Below are positions 40,385 through 53,155 of a stretch of 62,000 bases of DNA, one piece after another (position 1 is the first letter of the stretch; every line of letters begins with the position of its first letter). The stretch lies in NCBI GenBank assembly GCA_030141605.1, contig JAQGDQ010000161.1, positions 1 to 62,000 of the forward strand, in the 5' to 3' direction. The notes beneath the pieces were generated by a model, which saw only the letters and a list, made by a program, of their open reading frames with translations, was not told the origin of the DNA and made no database searches. Position numbers and translations under genes: made by a program. This stretch comes from Tubiluchus corallicola (taxonomy: Eukaryota > Priapulida > Priapulimorpha > Priapulimorphida > Tubiluchidae).

Positions 40385-40518
40385 TTTTTTATATGTTATA
40401 CTATGTTTTGTTATTTTACTTGGGTGTAGAAAATGCTGAATTTGTCAATATATATTGACAAACTCAGCATTTTCTACACCCAAGTAAAATGGTAAAACAT
40501 AGTATAACATGTAAAACA
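40385..40518. repeat. Near-perfect palindrome, about 65-bp arms
   Basis: Centred at 40,451/40,452 in GTCAATATATATTGAC. CAGCATTTTCTACACCCAAG on the right mirrors CTTGGGTGTAGAAAATGCTG on the left; only a few mismatches over 65 bp. No loop. Confidence 0.92.
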
Positions 40519-40599
40519 ATTTGTCCATTCGCAGGCGAGACGCATCACTACATGAAATATAATTTTAGTGTGATATTAATTGCAATCGTGAAGATTTAC

Positions 40600-42830
40600 A
40601 TGTGTTTGAAAATTAATTAAAGATCATTATTTCCACAAGCTTTATCAAGTTTATACAAATATTTGGCTTTGTTTACAGAAAGTTGTGTTATAAAACCGTT
40701 GATATGTTCAACACAGTCAGCATATTTAGTTTCGGAACATTCTAAGACCGTATGCGTAAGGGTCTGAACAACCCTTCATTCAACCGTACTACATTCAAAT
40801 CACGAAACTGACATATTCTATCTTCCCGTCTGCCAGTCTCAATTGGTAGATGGTGATTTCCTACTCACTTGAATCTTGAAATGATTATCCTGTAATGTTC
40901 GGTAAGAATGATGTTATCATAAAGTAACGAGGGTTTGGTTAACTCAGGGTTTATACTACAATGTACACCCTGTTTCGAGTCTGGGTCATTTCTGAACGCA
41001 AGAAGTCTTTGGCGGACATTTTCTATATATTTGCTATCAAAATAAGTCTTCATTTTACTACCAGTACAGAAAATTCGAAGCTCATTGTTCTCGTAATGTT
41101 GAACATATTTGGTGCGTTCTCTATGAACAATTTTTGAAAGTCTACAGATATGATTATCAGGGTTATCACGACAATATTTACTGATCTTTAACCAATAATT
41201 AAGCTGCAGTGATCTAACTTTTCCAGACAGAGGTTTGCTGTCACTTTCAGTATTACACCATCTCGTTAATAGTGTTCTGATTTTTTACCTAAAGCAGTTT
41301 TTAATGCTTTTCTATGTAAATTCTCTAGTTTAGTAAGAGCAGCACTACTCCAGCTTTCAGCAGAGTACAAAGTGATGAAGTAACACAAGCATTTAAAACT
41401 TTCATTTTTACATCAAAAGGAGCATTACGATGCCGTGTCACAAAGTTGACAAATCTAACGTTAACATTAAATGCTTCGTATCCCATTACGCTTCAACACA
41501 GTAATTACCTTTATCTGTGCAGACGACGCTTAAATATACTTGTTCATCTTTGTATTTAAACACCCCCTTGTTTAACTGAACAAAACGCATATCATCTTCA
41601 TTATCCTTGCCTATTACAAAGAAGCTAGATTTGGCAGCATTTAGTATAATGCCGTTGTCACAAAAATAATTTTCAGCAGCTTTATACTTGTGTTTAAAAA
41701 TAAAGATCTATCAGTACTTAAGGTGGCAGTATCATCAGCATGAACAAGACAATGCAGATCAAGTAAAAGCATTTCTGAATTACAGTTCGTTTGTAAATAA
41801 TCTGACATGTCATCAAAGAAAGCGTTGAAAAGTAAAACTGATGACGCTGTACCTTGTCGAATGCCAGAGAATGGTTCAGAACAATAGGAATATTGACCAT
41901 TAAAGTTTAAAATACATTGCGTGAATAAATGCATAGACCTAATGGCTTCATACATCACGTGATGGATACCCAATTTTACATATTTATTTAGCAAGATGCA
42001 TCTAGGTACTTTATCGAAAACCTTTTCAAGGTCCATCAAGGCAACATAAAGTTTAATTTTCAGTTTCTGTGCAATTGAGATAATTAACCGTAGCATAGAG
42101 ACATGGTCGACACATGACCTGCCTTTTTGAAAGGCTGTTTGTACTTCTCGGTTGGGTAGCCATAACTTCAGGTGATTTGCAATAATCCTGTCGTTGCTTG
42201 CTAGTAGTGACAACATTTGTATGCCTCTGTGATTTTAGGCAGCGATAGATCACCCTTTTTTTATTAGGGCTGTGAGATTAGGTTCATTAAAACTAACAGT
42301 ACTGGGTACAGCACATGATATGAACTTTTTAGTATGCGTACGGAAAAATCAAAACCACCTCTTTTCATTTTGTTCACTACGTTGTCCATTTCAATTAATG
42401 TAATCCGATTATCTAGGATAGGGTTGTATGGCAAATTATTGTTCTGCACCAAATCAACAGCTGACTTTGCTTCTTGTAATGAACATAATTTACTAAAATG
42501 ACCAGCAAGTTCAGCAGCACTTGGGCCGTTTGCAGGTTTTTTCTACTTCATCTCGCCCGAGCAATTACTTTTTGCCCACAGAGTTTTATCCCCATCTCTT
42601 AAGCTCATAATATCTAGACACTGTTTACATTGATTTATATGATGCTGAGGAATTTACACAGACTTAAATTCGCCGTGTAAGTCTCTAAGGTCTTTTGATA
42701 AATTCTCTACTTCTAAAGGACACTGACGCTTCAGAGCAATAACGATATAATGCATTTAAAACAGTATCTTCCTTGTGTTTCGATTTTATACACAGAACTG
42801 AAATGTGTAATGAATAAGTTAAAAATGGTT
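40600..42830 (-). pseudogene. LINE reverse transcriptase ORF, degenerate
   Basis: Non-LTR retrotransposon ORF2 broken by several frameshifts. From the upstream end: ALKRQCPLEVENLSKDL and DKTLWAKSNC (about 42.7-42.5 kb), MKRGGFDFSVRILKS (42.36), RT motif A ALMDLEKVFDKVP, motif B GIRQGTASSVLLFNAFFDD, motif C VHADDTATL (42,216-41,641), then a C-terminal region with GVHCSINPELTKPSLLYDN (41.0) and LTHTVLECSETKYADCVEHI (40.7). No endonuclease domain seen, so 5'-truncated. Exact family unknown. Confidence 0.85.
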
Positions 42831-43625
42831 CGGTACTTGTCACGGCGCCTCTTTTTACGTGCTTTCTTCCCCTTACTTTACTACCTGGCTATCCCCTGCC
42901 TAGTGATAATAGCTAATTTTGGAGTTTAATATAACAGTAATCGATCATCATCATATAAAACAGACATGTTTAATATGGCTTTTAGAGAAACAAAAAATGC
43001 ATGCTAAGCCTGACACACTATACTTCCAAGCACCTTTGGCACAGTCTCTTCCTGAGAGCCAATAATAGCTTGATGGAACAATAGTTCATTAGGATCTACC
43101 TGAGCAACATGATCCTGTAGATAATCAACGATATTATTACGTTATTAATGTCAAATTATGCTCGAGGCCTTTTCATTTAGCTGCTTAATTTGTTTTGCTT
43201 AGGGAACGCATCCTGAGATCTAAGTAAGTGAATATGTGAAAACTTGTCACAGGTGCCGATTGGTAATTAGAGAGCTAGCAAGGTAACTAAAAAATCACCT
43301 AGAACGACGAGGAGCTGACAAATTTTTAATCTAGTGCCCAAAATTTCACATTTTTACAAAAATGTATTTCCAAGTGCAAAAAGTGTAAGAATGGAAGAAC
43401 TAGCAAAATTCGTGCTATAAGAGGTGGCGCTACCGTTTCAAGATGGCCGACAGAAATCAATGTCGTTGATGAGAAAGTGTATTGAGTGTTGATCACCCTA
43501 AAACATGTTAGTCTTTTAAGTTATATCATGGTAACAGAGAATATTTTAATTTCATTTTACATTTACAAATATCAAATTACAAACAGGGAAGCACATATAA
43601 ATTCTTGAAATATAGTTTCAAATTT
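42831..43625. other. Unassigned DNA
   Basis: AT-rich; may include eroded 5' LINE sequence, but no motif is readable. Confidence 0.35.
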
Positions 43626-44165
43626 TTAAAGAAAATGCCAACCATTCTGGGAAATTAAGCCTGTTTCAATGTTCGCGAAAAATGTTAGATTGTAGTAAAA
43701 CTGCAATAAGATTGTCGTGTAACTAGTAAAATCATTTTAAAGTCGCGATTTCTTCATGCTTGGGCGCTCCCATTTTCAATGCCCGTTATTCTACCAATGA
43801 AGTCATTCGTCTTAAAGAAAAGTAGCGCATTGTCAATCTTCATCAAAAGTATAATAAGTTTTTATAAAAACATTGGGGAGCTAATTTTGTAATATTTCTA
43901 CGTGAGCATTAGGTAAGCTGCAGAAGTTTGAATTAGTTTAAGCGGCGCGTGCTTACGGAAAGTCACGACGCGCTCACGGAAAGCCACGAAGTCTCCTAGT
44001 TACGTCATGATTTACAAGTGAATTGCTCCAACCTCCACGCCTGAAAATTTCTATTCAGAGGTAGTATATTTTAAATTAATACTTTATAGGCAGTTCTTTG
44101 CAAATTTGTTTATTATATTTTTCTAAATTTAAGTGATATCAGTATAATAAACCCAAGATAGTGAT
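43626..44165 (+). mobile_element. TTAA-flanked MITE, copy 2 (right end lost)
   Basis: Starts TTAAAGAAAATGCCAACC and aligns along its length with copies 1 and 3 (for example TTTATAGGCAGTTCTTTGCA). The terminal CTTTCCTT end is missing. Confidence 0.78.
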
Positions 44166-44372
44166 TGACTACGGGCGAATATTTATGGTAATTTCAACAT
44201 TTTTAATTGTATATTAATAATACGCTGCAAACAATGAATGTTTTTCCAGGGTTGCCTCTTCCTATAACTCTACAAATTAGCCAATCAGTTTGAATTGGGC
44301 TACAATTTTACCTTTGAAACGACCCAAACTCTAGAGTTGGCCATATGTGATTCTGTGAGCATTTCATAATTG

Positions 44373-44489
44373 CAGTAGAGAAACAGAAGGGAGGAGAGAA
44401 GGAAAGATAGGGCGAGAGAGAAAAAGAAAAAAATGACAAAAAACAAAAAGAGAGAGGATGAGAGAGAGACAGAGTCAGACAGAGAGGGA

Positions 44490-44570
<81 letters not shown>
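44373..44570. repeat. (GA)n microsatellite
   Basis: About 65 bp of pure GA plus degenerate GA-rich flanks; Leu-Ser frames on the minus strand are spurious. Confidence 0.97.
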
Positions 44571-44571
<1 letters not shown>

Positions 44572-47500
44572 GAAAATAGGAAAATTGACAACTCCTACCC
44601 CGAGGCATCTATTTTCGTCTAATGACTTCACTTTAAATAATCTCATATTTCATGCAAATTTCCTGTCCAGTTCTTGGCATTTTTCCAAATTTATCCCAGT
44701 TTTCCAAGTTTTCACTTTCTGTTGGCCGTTTGTAAAACTGTGCAACTCCCAGAGGGGAATCGTTTTGACTCGCTTTAACGACTGGCGATTAATCTTAAAA
44801 AGAGACATGATCGATATCGATTTTTCCCCGCTGATGACAAGTTAGAGATGTATTGCTGTCTCATTTAACAGAGCTTATAACTCCGTTTTTGCATTTTACC
44901 ACATGCATGCCAGAATAAAGGTCGTAAAACAAACTAAGTAAGGAATTGCTCATTTCAAATATGCGTATAATTGCACTTGACAACATACAATTAAACGGAG
45001 GAATAGATTGTAGATAGAAAAGGAGATGACACATTCTCCATTGCGAGACTTGCGATAAAAATGTGTCTACAAAAGCTACAATACTGAAGATTGTGTTCCA
45101 GAGATTCTCCCATATTTATACATTGTGTGCATGTATCAGCCTCATAGTTAGTTAGTTAGTTGCTTGACTATAATTCGAGATAAATACACTATAATATTGG
45201 GCAATAAGAAAAAAACTGTAGCCCAAAAAAGACGTTACCAAAATGACACGTCGAGAACAACAAAGATAAAATAAAAGCAACGTGCTATATAGCTAAGTAC
45301 ACCAATTTTATGTCTATGTATTACTGTCATAAAAATACAATGCTGTAGATAACAAATCAGAATAATCTCTAATCATGTATTGGTGGAAACTTTACGAATG
45401 ATTAATTTTTGCTTGACGAAAGACAGTGGCCTAGGCTTAAAATAATGTTACTCAATCCCTATTTAACTTCAATACACCATAATAAATTTTAAACGTGTGT
45501 TCGTTTTCAAATACATTGACAATATTAGGAAAATTTACGTTCGTGAACTCATTTCTGAAAACACATACATGCAAATAGTTCGAAGGCAGTTCAAATTGTA
45601 GCGTCTTCAAATAAGACCAATGTCCCACTAAGATTCTAAAGAAGGTGAAGATACTATTCATTGTACATCTCACATATCACTGTACTTGCGTCTACATTGG
45701 CCAACTACTTCCATCTATGTTTATTGTTCAAGTGCTCAAAGACACAAAAAACAGAAGAATGCTTCAAAACTACTCAGATTTTGACTGATTGGAGTGAATG
45801 GACAAAATTCTTTCGGCGTGTGATGCAAGCTATACTGAACTATTTTACTTGTAAACGTTGCATGAAGTAAAAACAGACTAAGAAAGTCAATTTAAAATTC
45901 CCAGATTACAAAACACGCAAATATTGAATTAAAAACTTTTAGCAGTAACCACCCGTGATCATGTCATGGCTTTAATTCTGTATTCTAAGTCACTTTCTAA
46001 AAGTTTTAAACATCAGATTGCAATAGTAATGGATTCTATAGGCGACCACCTTCAAAGCCTCTGGCGTCCCGCGTTCAGAAGCGAGAAAGAACGTGCATAT
46101 TGTCAATGGGTGATGAAACAAGGTCTTTCCCGTGACTGAACATTGTTGTATAAGAAACTAAAACTTTGGTATCATAATTTTACAACAACCGTTTTAAATG
46201 TAAAATCTGATAATTTTTAGTTACTTGGAACATGCGAATTAATTAATTATATTAGTAAGATTTTCTGAGAGGGTGGCTGAGATCGATAACTCATAATTTC
46301 GTCGTCACCCTTTCACCACTCTAATCAATAATCACTTTTGCAATTTCTAATAGTATTTAATGTTATATAGAATTATAAATCACTTAATTATGCATTTTGG
46401 TATTATAAAAAATGGTGATAGACTAATAAACTTACTTGTTTACCTTAACAAAATGTAGGAAATTATTAATTAGGTGCTAAAATTTATAAGAATCACTGCA
46501 AAGAAAATAACCACCTAGGTACTTCTGTCGCGAACAAGAATAAAATCTGGTATCATGTCGAGAACGGGGAATTTATTTTGATTTCCAGATCTCGCTTGTT
46601 TCGTGTTTAGCTCAGAAAAAGTGGGAGAGTCGATGTATCAAACTAAATGTTTTATCTAAAATTTATTCTCGAAAGGTTGATTATTAGTGTTTGATGTCCA
46701 TTGCCGTGTCACCCCTATATATTCGTAAATGAAAGCAATAAAGAAATGAGTTAAAACATCATGATGTACTTATTTACGTTATGACTACATATGTAACGAC
46801 ATAACATAACAACATAATAACTTCACAACATGACCTGTAAATAAAACAAAAATAGTGTTAGTCAACGTTACGAAATCAACAATTCAATGTGTCATCATGG
46901 GACACTTAGTGTCTTTATTACACGAGGAAAACCGGCTCCTGTACTTGGGGGAAAAACTAGCTTCCCTTTAACTAGAGTTAGCACATATTAAGTTAAGAGA
47001 TAGCTTTGCTTCTTAACGTGGGGAAAAACCTGCACCGACTGCTGTCACGGCCGTCAGGTTTTTCCCAATGAATTATTTCCTGCCTCGGACCTTTTCCCAG
47101 TCTTATTCATTAAACTATTACACGGTTAATGATGTGATAAGACAGTTTTCCTATATACATACTGCACAATAAAACTACAGAAGTAATTACGTAATTTTTC
47201 TCTAAGTACTTCCTACAGTTATTTATAGAGAGCAAATAGAAATTTGTTTACTTCGGAAATGAGTTTCCGACAACTTCCAAGGTGATCCTATTTAAGCTCA
47301 TAAAATTTCTGAACCTGGCCTAGGTTTTATTAACGCGTGACATAAGACTTATACAAAACATCTCCTTTCTAATCAATTTCAGGTTTTCTTGTGCAGGTCG
47401 TGTATTGTAAATAGACTTACGACAACAGATTACTCAAGTAATAGCTGAGTAACTTTATACTAACATGAATACCTGAGTAACTTTATACTCCGCCAACAAA

Positions 47501-47572
47501 TGACGGAGCATCAGTAGACTCAGTACAAATTAACCAAAATTATAGCCTGAGAGAAAGGCAAGCCACGAATAA
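44571..47572. other. Unassigned intergenic DNA
   Basis: No coding motif, LTR, TIR pair or tandem array recognised apart from short AT runs. Confidence 0.4.
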
Positions 47573-47787
47573 AGTGGCGTTTATGTAGTAGCATCTGGAA
47601 TGCGTTATGCGTTACGCGCACCTGCAGAATAACTGCGGACAAAAATCAATAGGAATAGACAGCTGCAGAAAAAATAACGCATAACGCAGGCCAGATAAAC
47701 GGGTTCATTGAAAACAGTATAAACCGATTTTATGTATTCCGCATCCGCATAACGCATACGCATTCCGGATGCTACATAAACGCTAGT
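47573..47787. mobile_element. MITE with about 30-bp inverted ends and TAA target duplication
   Basis: AGTGGCGTTTATGTAG at 47,573 mirrors CTACATAAACGCTAGT ending at 47,787; matching continues through GGAATGCGTTATGCG. TAA stands on both sides (47,570-47,572; 47,788-47,790), the 3-bp duplication typical of PIF/Harbinger elements. 215 bp, non-coding. Confidence 0.82.
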
Positions 47788-48321
47788 TAAAGGAATTACT
47801 GCAAACGTAGTTGTTTTAATTGCTTGTTAACATTTGGACAGGTGAAGCTCATTATCTGAGCTTATATATTTAGTGAGATACACTTGCATACCTTGATTAC
47901 TAAGTTACCTTGATATCTAAGTTAGGTTTTCATATGATCGAAACGACTATTCACCTTCGAAACCAAACAATTCGCGAAAAAAATCTTATTTGCAAACGGT
48001 AAGATTAAAAATGTGTGATCTTATAGCACTGTGTCTATGTCGTTATGCTTGAGGTTTTAAAATTTCTGACAATGTAAAAGCTGAAGCAACAGCACCCCTT
48101 ACTTACCGTCATGGAATCGCTTCCTAAGGGAGAAGCTGATTAATGTTCTACTAGGCACTAGTGAGACCTCTGACTGTCCTACATCAGCTGCGCTCTATGG
48201 GCTAAACCACTTAAAGATAATTTACGGAATTGATCTGTGCTGATTGTTGACCAGATAACGGGAATGCAAGGCCAAGTGAGGCTCATCTGTGAGCTTTACA
48301 ACCAAGGAACGATAAACGATA

Positions 48322-48824
48322 TTAAAGGAAAGGCTAACCCTTCTAAGAAGTTAGGCTTATTTCAAAGTTCACGAAAAATGTTAGAAGGATTTAGTAATAA
48401 AACTGCAATTAGCGTCTCGTGTAACTAGTAAAATTATATTAAAGTCGCGATCACTCCATGCTTGGCCACTCCCATTTCAATGCCTTTCTTCTTCCAATGA
48501 CGTCATTTGTCCTGAAGAAAAGTTAATTTTGTAATACTTTTGCGTGAACATTAGGTAATCTGCAGAAGTTTGAATTAGTTTAGGCAGTTCGCCCTTACGG
48601 AAAGCCACGACGTGCTTACGAAAAGTCACGAAGTCTCTCAATTACGTCATGATTTTCAAGTGAATTGCTGCAACCACACGCTGAAAATTTCTATTCAGTG
48701 GTAGTATGTTTTAAATTTATGCTTTATAGGCAGTTCTTTGCAAATTTCTTTGTTGTATTTCTCTAAGTTTAAGTGATAACAGTAAAATAAACCTAATATA
48801 GTGTGTTCTTGTTCTTTCCTTCAA
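48322..48824 (+). mobile_element. TTAA-flanked MITE, copy 3
   Basis: Starts TTAAAGGAAAGGCTAACCC and ends TTCTTTCCTTCAA; same orientation as copy 2, about 80% similar by eye. Its small frames are not genes. Confidence 0.8.
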
Positions 48825-50270
48825 AGAAACCATGCAGCTCTTCAAACATGCGCACAACTTGTTCGGATAATAAATAAACTGCGCTGAATAAACCAAACAA
48901 CCGTGTCATACACGGACTAATGTTGTAATTTCAGGTGTGTTACTCAGTGAAATTAGTGCATACCTTCGTTTTAAAAGATCAAATTTTTATAAATAAAGAA
49001 AGTTATTATTAACTTGCAAAAATTATAATAATTGGGGCGTGGAATACAAGAGATACAGTACACCATGTGGAGCGCAGTATGGTAAGCTAATAGCAAATAA
49101 AATTACGCACACGAAATAAAGAAATAACGCTATCCCTCACAAGAGATTAAACTATCCAAACCTAACCAATCCAGACATTCTAGTTGGTCGCCTACAGTCT
49201 GATGTTCAGCTCATTTCTAATGAATAATTTAGGAAAGTTGCCACTTATGCATCAACCAAAGGTCATTTCACTCATGCAAACTATCCAAACTGACAAAGCA
49301 ACAACAGCGACAGCGTCAACGACAGTAAGAATAACAACGCACAATACATAATGACGATGGCAACACAAAAGCAGCAGCAGCGTCAACGACAGTAAGAATA
49401 ACAACACAGAATAAATAATGGTGACGAAATAAACAACACAGATTAGCAACAACGACAACAACAACCAGGAAAAACTCATTCTTCAAAAGCGCAAATGTAG
49501 TAAATTGTTAAAAGTTTATATCTACTTTCGTCAAACTTACCATCACATTTTTTGTTAGTAAATTCGCTTTGTTTACCACGTCGATGACTGAATACCATGT
49601 GATCCAAATATTGGGCCTAAAGCACCATCAAAACACAAAGCCACCCTGGTTTTTCAAACTGCACTTCAGAGTCTTGCAGAATCCTGGAATCTACGTCGCG
49701 GAAGCTGCGGCCAGCCCGATATTAGCAATCGATCTGTACGCTGGGTCTACAAAACACTTCTTGGTTTTAACGGTGTATTGATTTCGTTTGCTCTTTGGAA
49801 CCAGAAGCGAGCAAAGTTGGTAGGCTAGTTTCTCAAAAACGTAATCGAACCAAATTATATTGCTCTCCAGGCGATCAAAATTGAATTACATTTACGATAT
49901 TCATTTGTCGTTTTGCTGGCATGCGAACAACTATATTAACCGAACAATTTAGGCACTGGAAAACGAACGATTCTAATCAAAAAGCACAGATGAACGGACA
50001 AAGACCGTCATAGCGTCATACTAGTACAACAACGATCTTGATGTCTTTGAAAGTGTTGTTAATTCCCTACCAATAACTCACGTCGGCAAAAGAAACTGTT
50101 AGATTCTATGAGAGGTTATGGCACGCCAGAACGCCATTGTTTTCTTGTTCCCAAATCAGGGGCAGAGTGAAATTATGGTTTATTTTTGCCAGCGTTACTC
50201 AGAATAATGAGAGTAACAAAAGTATTGATGGTTATGTTCTTATGCACGGCACGCATAATCATCATTATCA
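48825..50270. other. Mostly unassigned DNA with an 80-bp direct repeat
   Basis: AGCGTCAACGACAGTAAGAA occurs twice (about 49,312 and 49,379) within a CAA/CAG-rich stretch. A GC-richer patch at 49,620-49,760 has a 70-codon frame that matches nothing I know. Confidence 0.4.
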
Positions 50271-50282
50271 TAATTAGATAAT

Positions 50283-50468
50283 TAATATGATGATGATGAT
50301 AATGGTGATGACGACGATGAGGATGACGACGACGACGATGATGACGACGACGATGATGATATGATGGTGATGATGGTGATGATGATGATTACGATGACTG
50401 ATGATGATGATGATGACGACGACGACGACGATGACGATAATTATGATGATGATGATAACGATGATGGT
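50283..50468. repeat. (GAT)n/(GAC)n microsatellite
   Basis: Mixed ATG/ACG triplets, about 185 bp. Confidence 0.95.
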
Positions 50469-51139
50469 AGTTGACTTTTGTCAGCTTTTTCTTGGATACT
50501 TTTGCTGTCTATACAATTGGTAGTCAATGAGTATAAATAACTAAAAAAGCGAAAATAGTAAACAAGCAAACAAACAGGCAGACAGACAAACAGACAAAGA
50601 AACAAGTAACTGGTAAATTGTAAAGCAGTTTTCTCATAACTTTCTACTTTTACATACGTCGTCACTTAGTGTTCTAATAATTCTATTCCTCTCTAATTAC
50701 TTTTTTATGATTGATTTGGTCATGAAGTGGATTAGACTTGCGCGTTTAATCTGGCTGGTTGCAAAATCTCAGCGATAAATATTTGCAAACTTCAAGCTCC
50801 ATTTAAACACGCGACAGGTGCTGATTTTGTCAACAATTATTCCTGAAAATGTCAGGATTTTTATTCTATAGGTTATTTTATTTACCTGTCTGTAATCTTG
50901 CATGTCGCACGTAAGAAGCCCATTGCAGGTGCATTTCAGAGAAAGTAATTAAAAATAATGGACAGGTGCAAAAATCAACCTGGGCCTAGCCAGATTACGA
51001 GCGTAATAACATGTACCTTATCTAGATCTGATATAGATCTGCAGATTATACTCTCTAAAATGTACTTTATAAACCTACACGTCAAGTCACTAATGTTGGT
51101 TGTGTTCGTGCATGCTACAAATCTCGACTGCAGTCACTA

Positions 51140-51397
51140 TTACAATTACACAACTACCACTACCACCAACACTACCACCAACACTACCACCAACACCACC
51201 ACCACCACCAACACCAACACCAACACCACTACCACCACCAACACCAACACCAACACCAACATCAACACCACCAACACCAAAACCAACACAACTAACACTA
51301 CCCCACTACCACCACTACTACTACTATTACTACTACTACTTCTACTCCTACTACTCTACTATTACTACTATTACTACTACTGCTGCTACTACTACTG

Positions 51398-51429
<32 letters not shown>

Positions 51430-51506
51430 ACTGCTACTGCTACTGCTACTGCTACTGCTACTACTACTACTAGTATTACTACTACTACTACTACTACTAC
51501 TACTAA
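51140..51506. repeat. Compound ACC, ACA and CTA/CTG trinucleotide array
   Basis: ACCACCAAC-type units (to 51,300) change into CTA then CTG then CTA units (to 51,506). Every frame stays open, giving long Thr, Pro, Tyr, Cys or Ser runs that are not genes. Confidence 0.95.
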
Positions 51507-51639
51507 AACAGCTGATTAACTTCTTCTTCTTGCAATCTTGCGAGGCTTCCACTACTTTTACTGTTCCTCTGATATTATTATTTCTAATTTTATCTCTTCT
51601 TGTTATTCCCACCATTCATCTCAACATCCTCATCTCCAC

Positions 51640-51875
51640 CACACCCATTTTCTTCTCTTCGGTCTTTAGAGAAGCTGCTTCCAGCCCATAGATTAGAGCG
51701 GGTCTGACCACTTCTTTGTGGACTTTCCCTTTAAGTCTCACCGACTCATTCATAGAAGGTTTTGGCGCAGTTTTTACAGGCGGATGCCCTTCCTGACCCT
51801 AACCCTCCCTATTTATCCGGGCTTGGGACCGGCACTGAGTTGGGCTGGCTTGACCCCCCTCCCCCAGTGGCTAGG
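51640..51875 (+). repeat. Dispersed repeat fragment (ATGCCCTTCCTGACC...GGGACCGGCACTGA)
   Basis: GGCGGATGCCCTTCCTGACC, TATTTATCCGGGCTTGGGAC and CCCCAGTGGCTAGG form a block that I recall as a common interspersed repeat of aquatic animals; its class cannot be set from one copy. It is much more GC-rich than its surroundings. Confidence 0.5.
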
Positions 51876-51877
51876 TT

Positions 51878-52115
51878 AAAACAGCTGATTAACTATCTCA
51901 ATTAATTAAGTCGAAACATTTGTTCAGCTTTATGAGAACTTCAGAATTAACGGCAGGTGACTTGAAAACAGCTGATTAACCTTCTCAATTAATTAAGACG
52001 CAGCATTTGTTCAGCTTTATGAGAACTTCAGAATTAACGGCAGGTGACCTGAAAACAGCTGATTAACTATCTCAATTAATTAAGACGCAGCATATGTTCA
52101 ACTTTATGAGAACTT
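51878..52115. repeat. 87-bp tandem repeat, 2.7 copies
   Basis: Units start AAAACAGCTGATTAAC at 51,878, 51,965 and 52,052, with very few differences. A single AAAACAGCTGATTAAC also occurs at 51,506, before the GC-rich repeat. Confidence 0.92.
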
Positions 52116-52239
52116 TGAACGGTTTCTCGCTATGATTCTCTTCTCTTTCTTCTGTTTTTATTTGCTTAATCAAGGAGCATAATGCATACATTTTGCTACA
52201 TGTATAAAGTGAAATTTAATTAACTACTCGGTTACTTGA

Positions 52240-52830
52240 TAAAAATAGATTATAGTTTATTGACGAACGGCACAAACACTATACAGTGCAATGAACATGA
52301 AAAAAAATCACACATCACACAAAGCATCCCAACACTTGGGTATAATCGTCATTATTATTGAAACAGTAAAACATACAATAGAGGTTAAACAGTAAATAAT
52401 ATTTACACTTTACAAAAATCATATAATTATAATGTACTTTTGGTATCAACTGAATGTGATTTTCTGTGTCTACGATTTTATTTTCTTCTTTTAAAACAGT
52501 CTGTAATATAGTTTGAAATTAAATTTGCAAGTTCATATTCATTTCCTTTCATTAGAAATATAAATTTTTCCTTTACCGTCAGATTAACAAAGTTTGGGGA
52601 AATTTCATTGACATGAGAAAGCAGGCTATGTCTTAAATCTTTATAGTAGTTACATTCAAGAACTAAATGCTTTTCGTCATCAATTTTTTTATCTTTACAA
52701 AGATGGCATAGTCTGTTGTTAAGGGGGATTTTAGGTTTGGTGTGGCGGTCTTTCTCAGTAAGGAGGTTGTGTGAGCTAATACGCAACTTTGTAAAGTTTG
52801 CTCTTTTAATGGGATTTTTCATTAGCAATA
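52240..52830 (-). pseudogene. LINE C-terminal fragment with zinc-finger-like tail
   Basis: Frame 52,828-52,478: FTKLRISSHNLLTEKDRHTK, then RLCHLCKDK...DDEKHLVLECNYYKDLR, the CxxC...H...C segment typical of the region after reverse transcriptase in many LINE ORF2 proteins. 5'-truncated at 52,828. Confidence 0.75.
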
Positions 52831-53037
52831 AGTATTATTCTTCTATGAAGTTCGTAACTTCATAACGTTTTTACCAGTTTCTTTGTCGGCGTCTCCTCCC
52901 AGTAATTTGCATAGTTGGTTTGCAGTTTGATTTCAGTAAATTAATAAATTGTTTGGGCCTAATGGACTCTGTACTTTGGGCCTACCACTAAATGATAAAT
53001 AATTTCATTTTTCTCATAAAATTAACATATTAACATA

Positions 53038-53155
53038 CTAGAATTAAAGCCGAGAAAAGTAGCGTGTATTTAGCGTGTATTTAGCATCAAATTGACCAAC
53101 ACTGAAGCTGGACAGTAAACGGATGGATGACCTGGATGACGCGGCTTTAATGCTA
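53038..53155. mobile_element. Tiny MITE-like inverted repeat (CTAG.ATTAAAGCCG)
   Basis: CTAGAATTAAAGCCG at the left mirrors CGGCTTTAATGCTAG at the right with one mismatch. About 118 bp; contains a short GTATTTAGC direct repeat. Only one copy seen. Confidence 0.5.

Noticed and set aside
45661-45870. DWSEW motif taken as a TSP1 repeat
   Set aside because: No CSxxCG follows and no further cysteines are spaced as in TSP1.
49569-49781. 70-codon frame in a GC-richer patch
   Set aside because: No family recognised and no clear splice partners.
51100-51615. Thr/Pro/Tyr-rich protein resembling a mucin
   Set aside because: All frames are open because the DNA is a compound trinucleotide array; no signal peptide or flanking domain.
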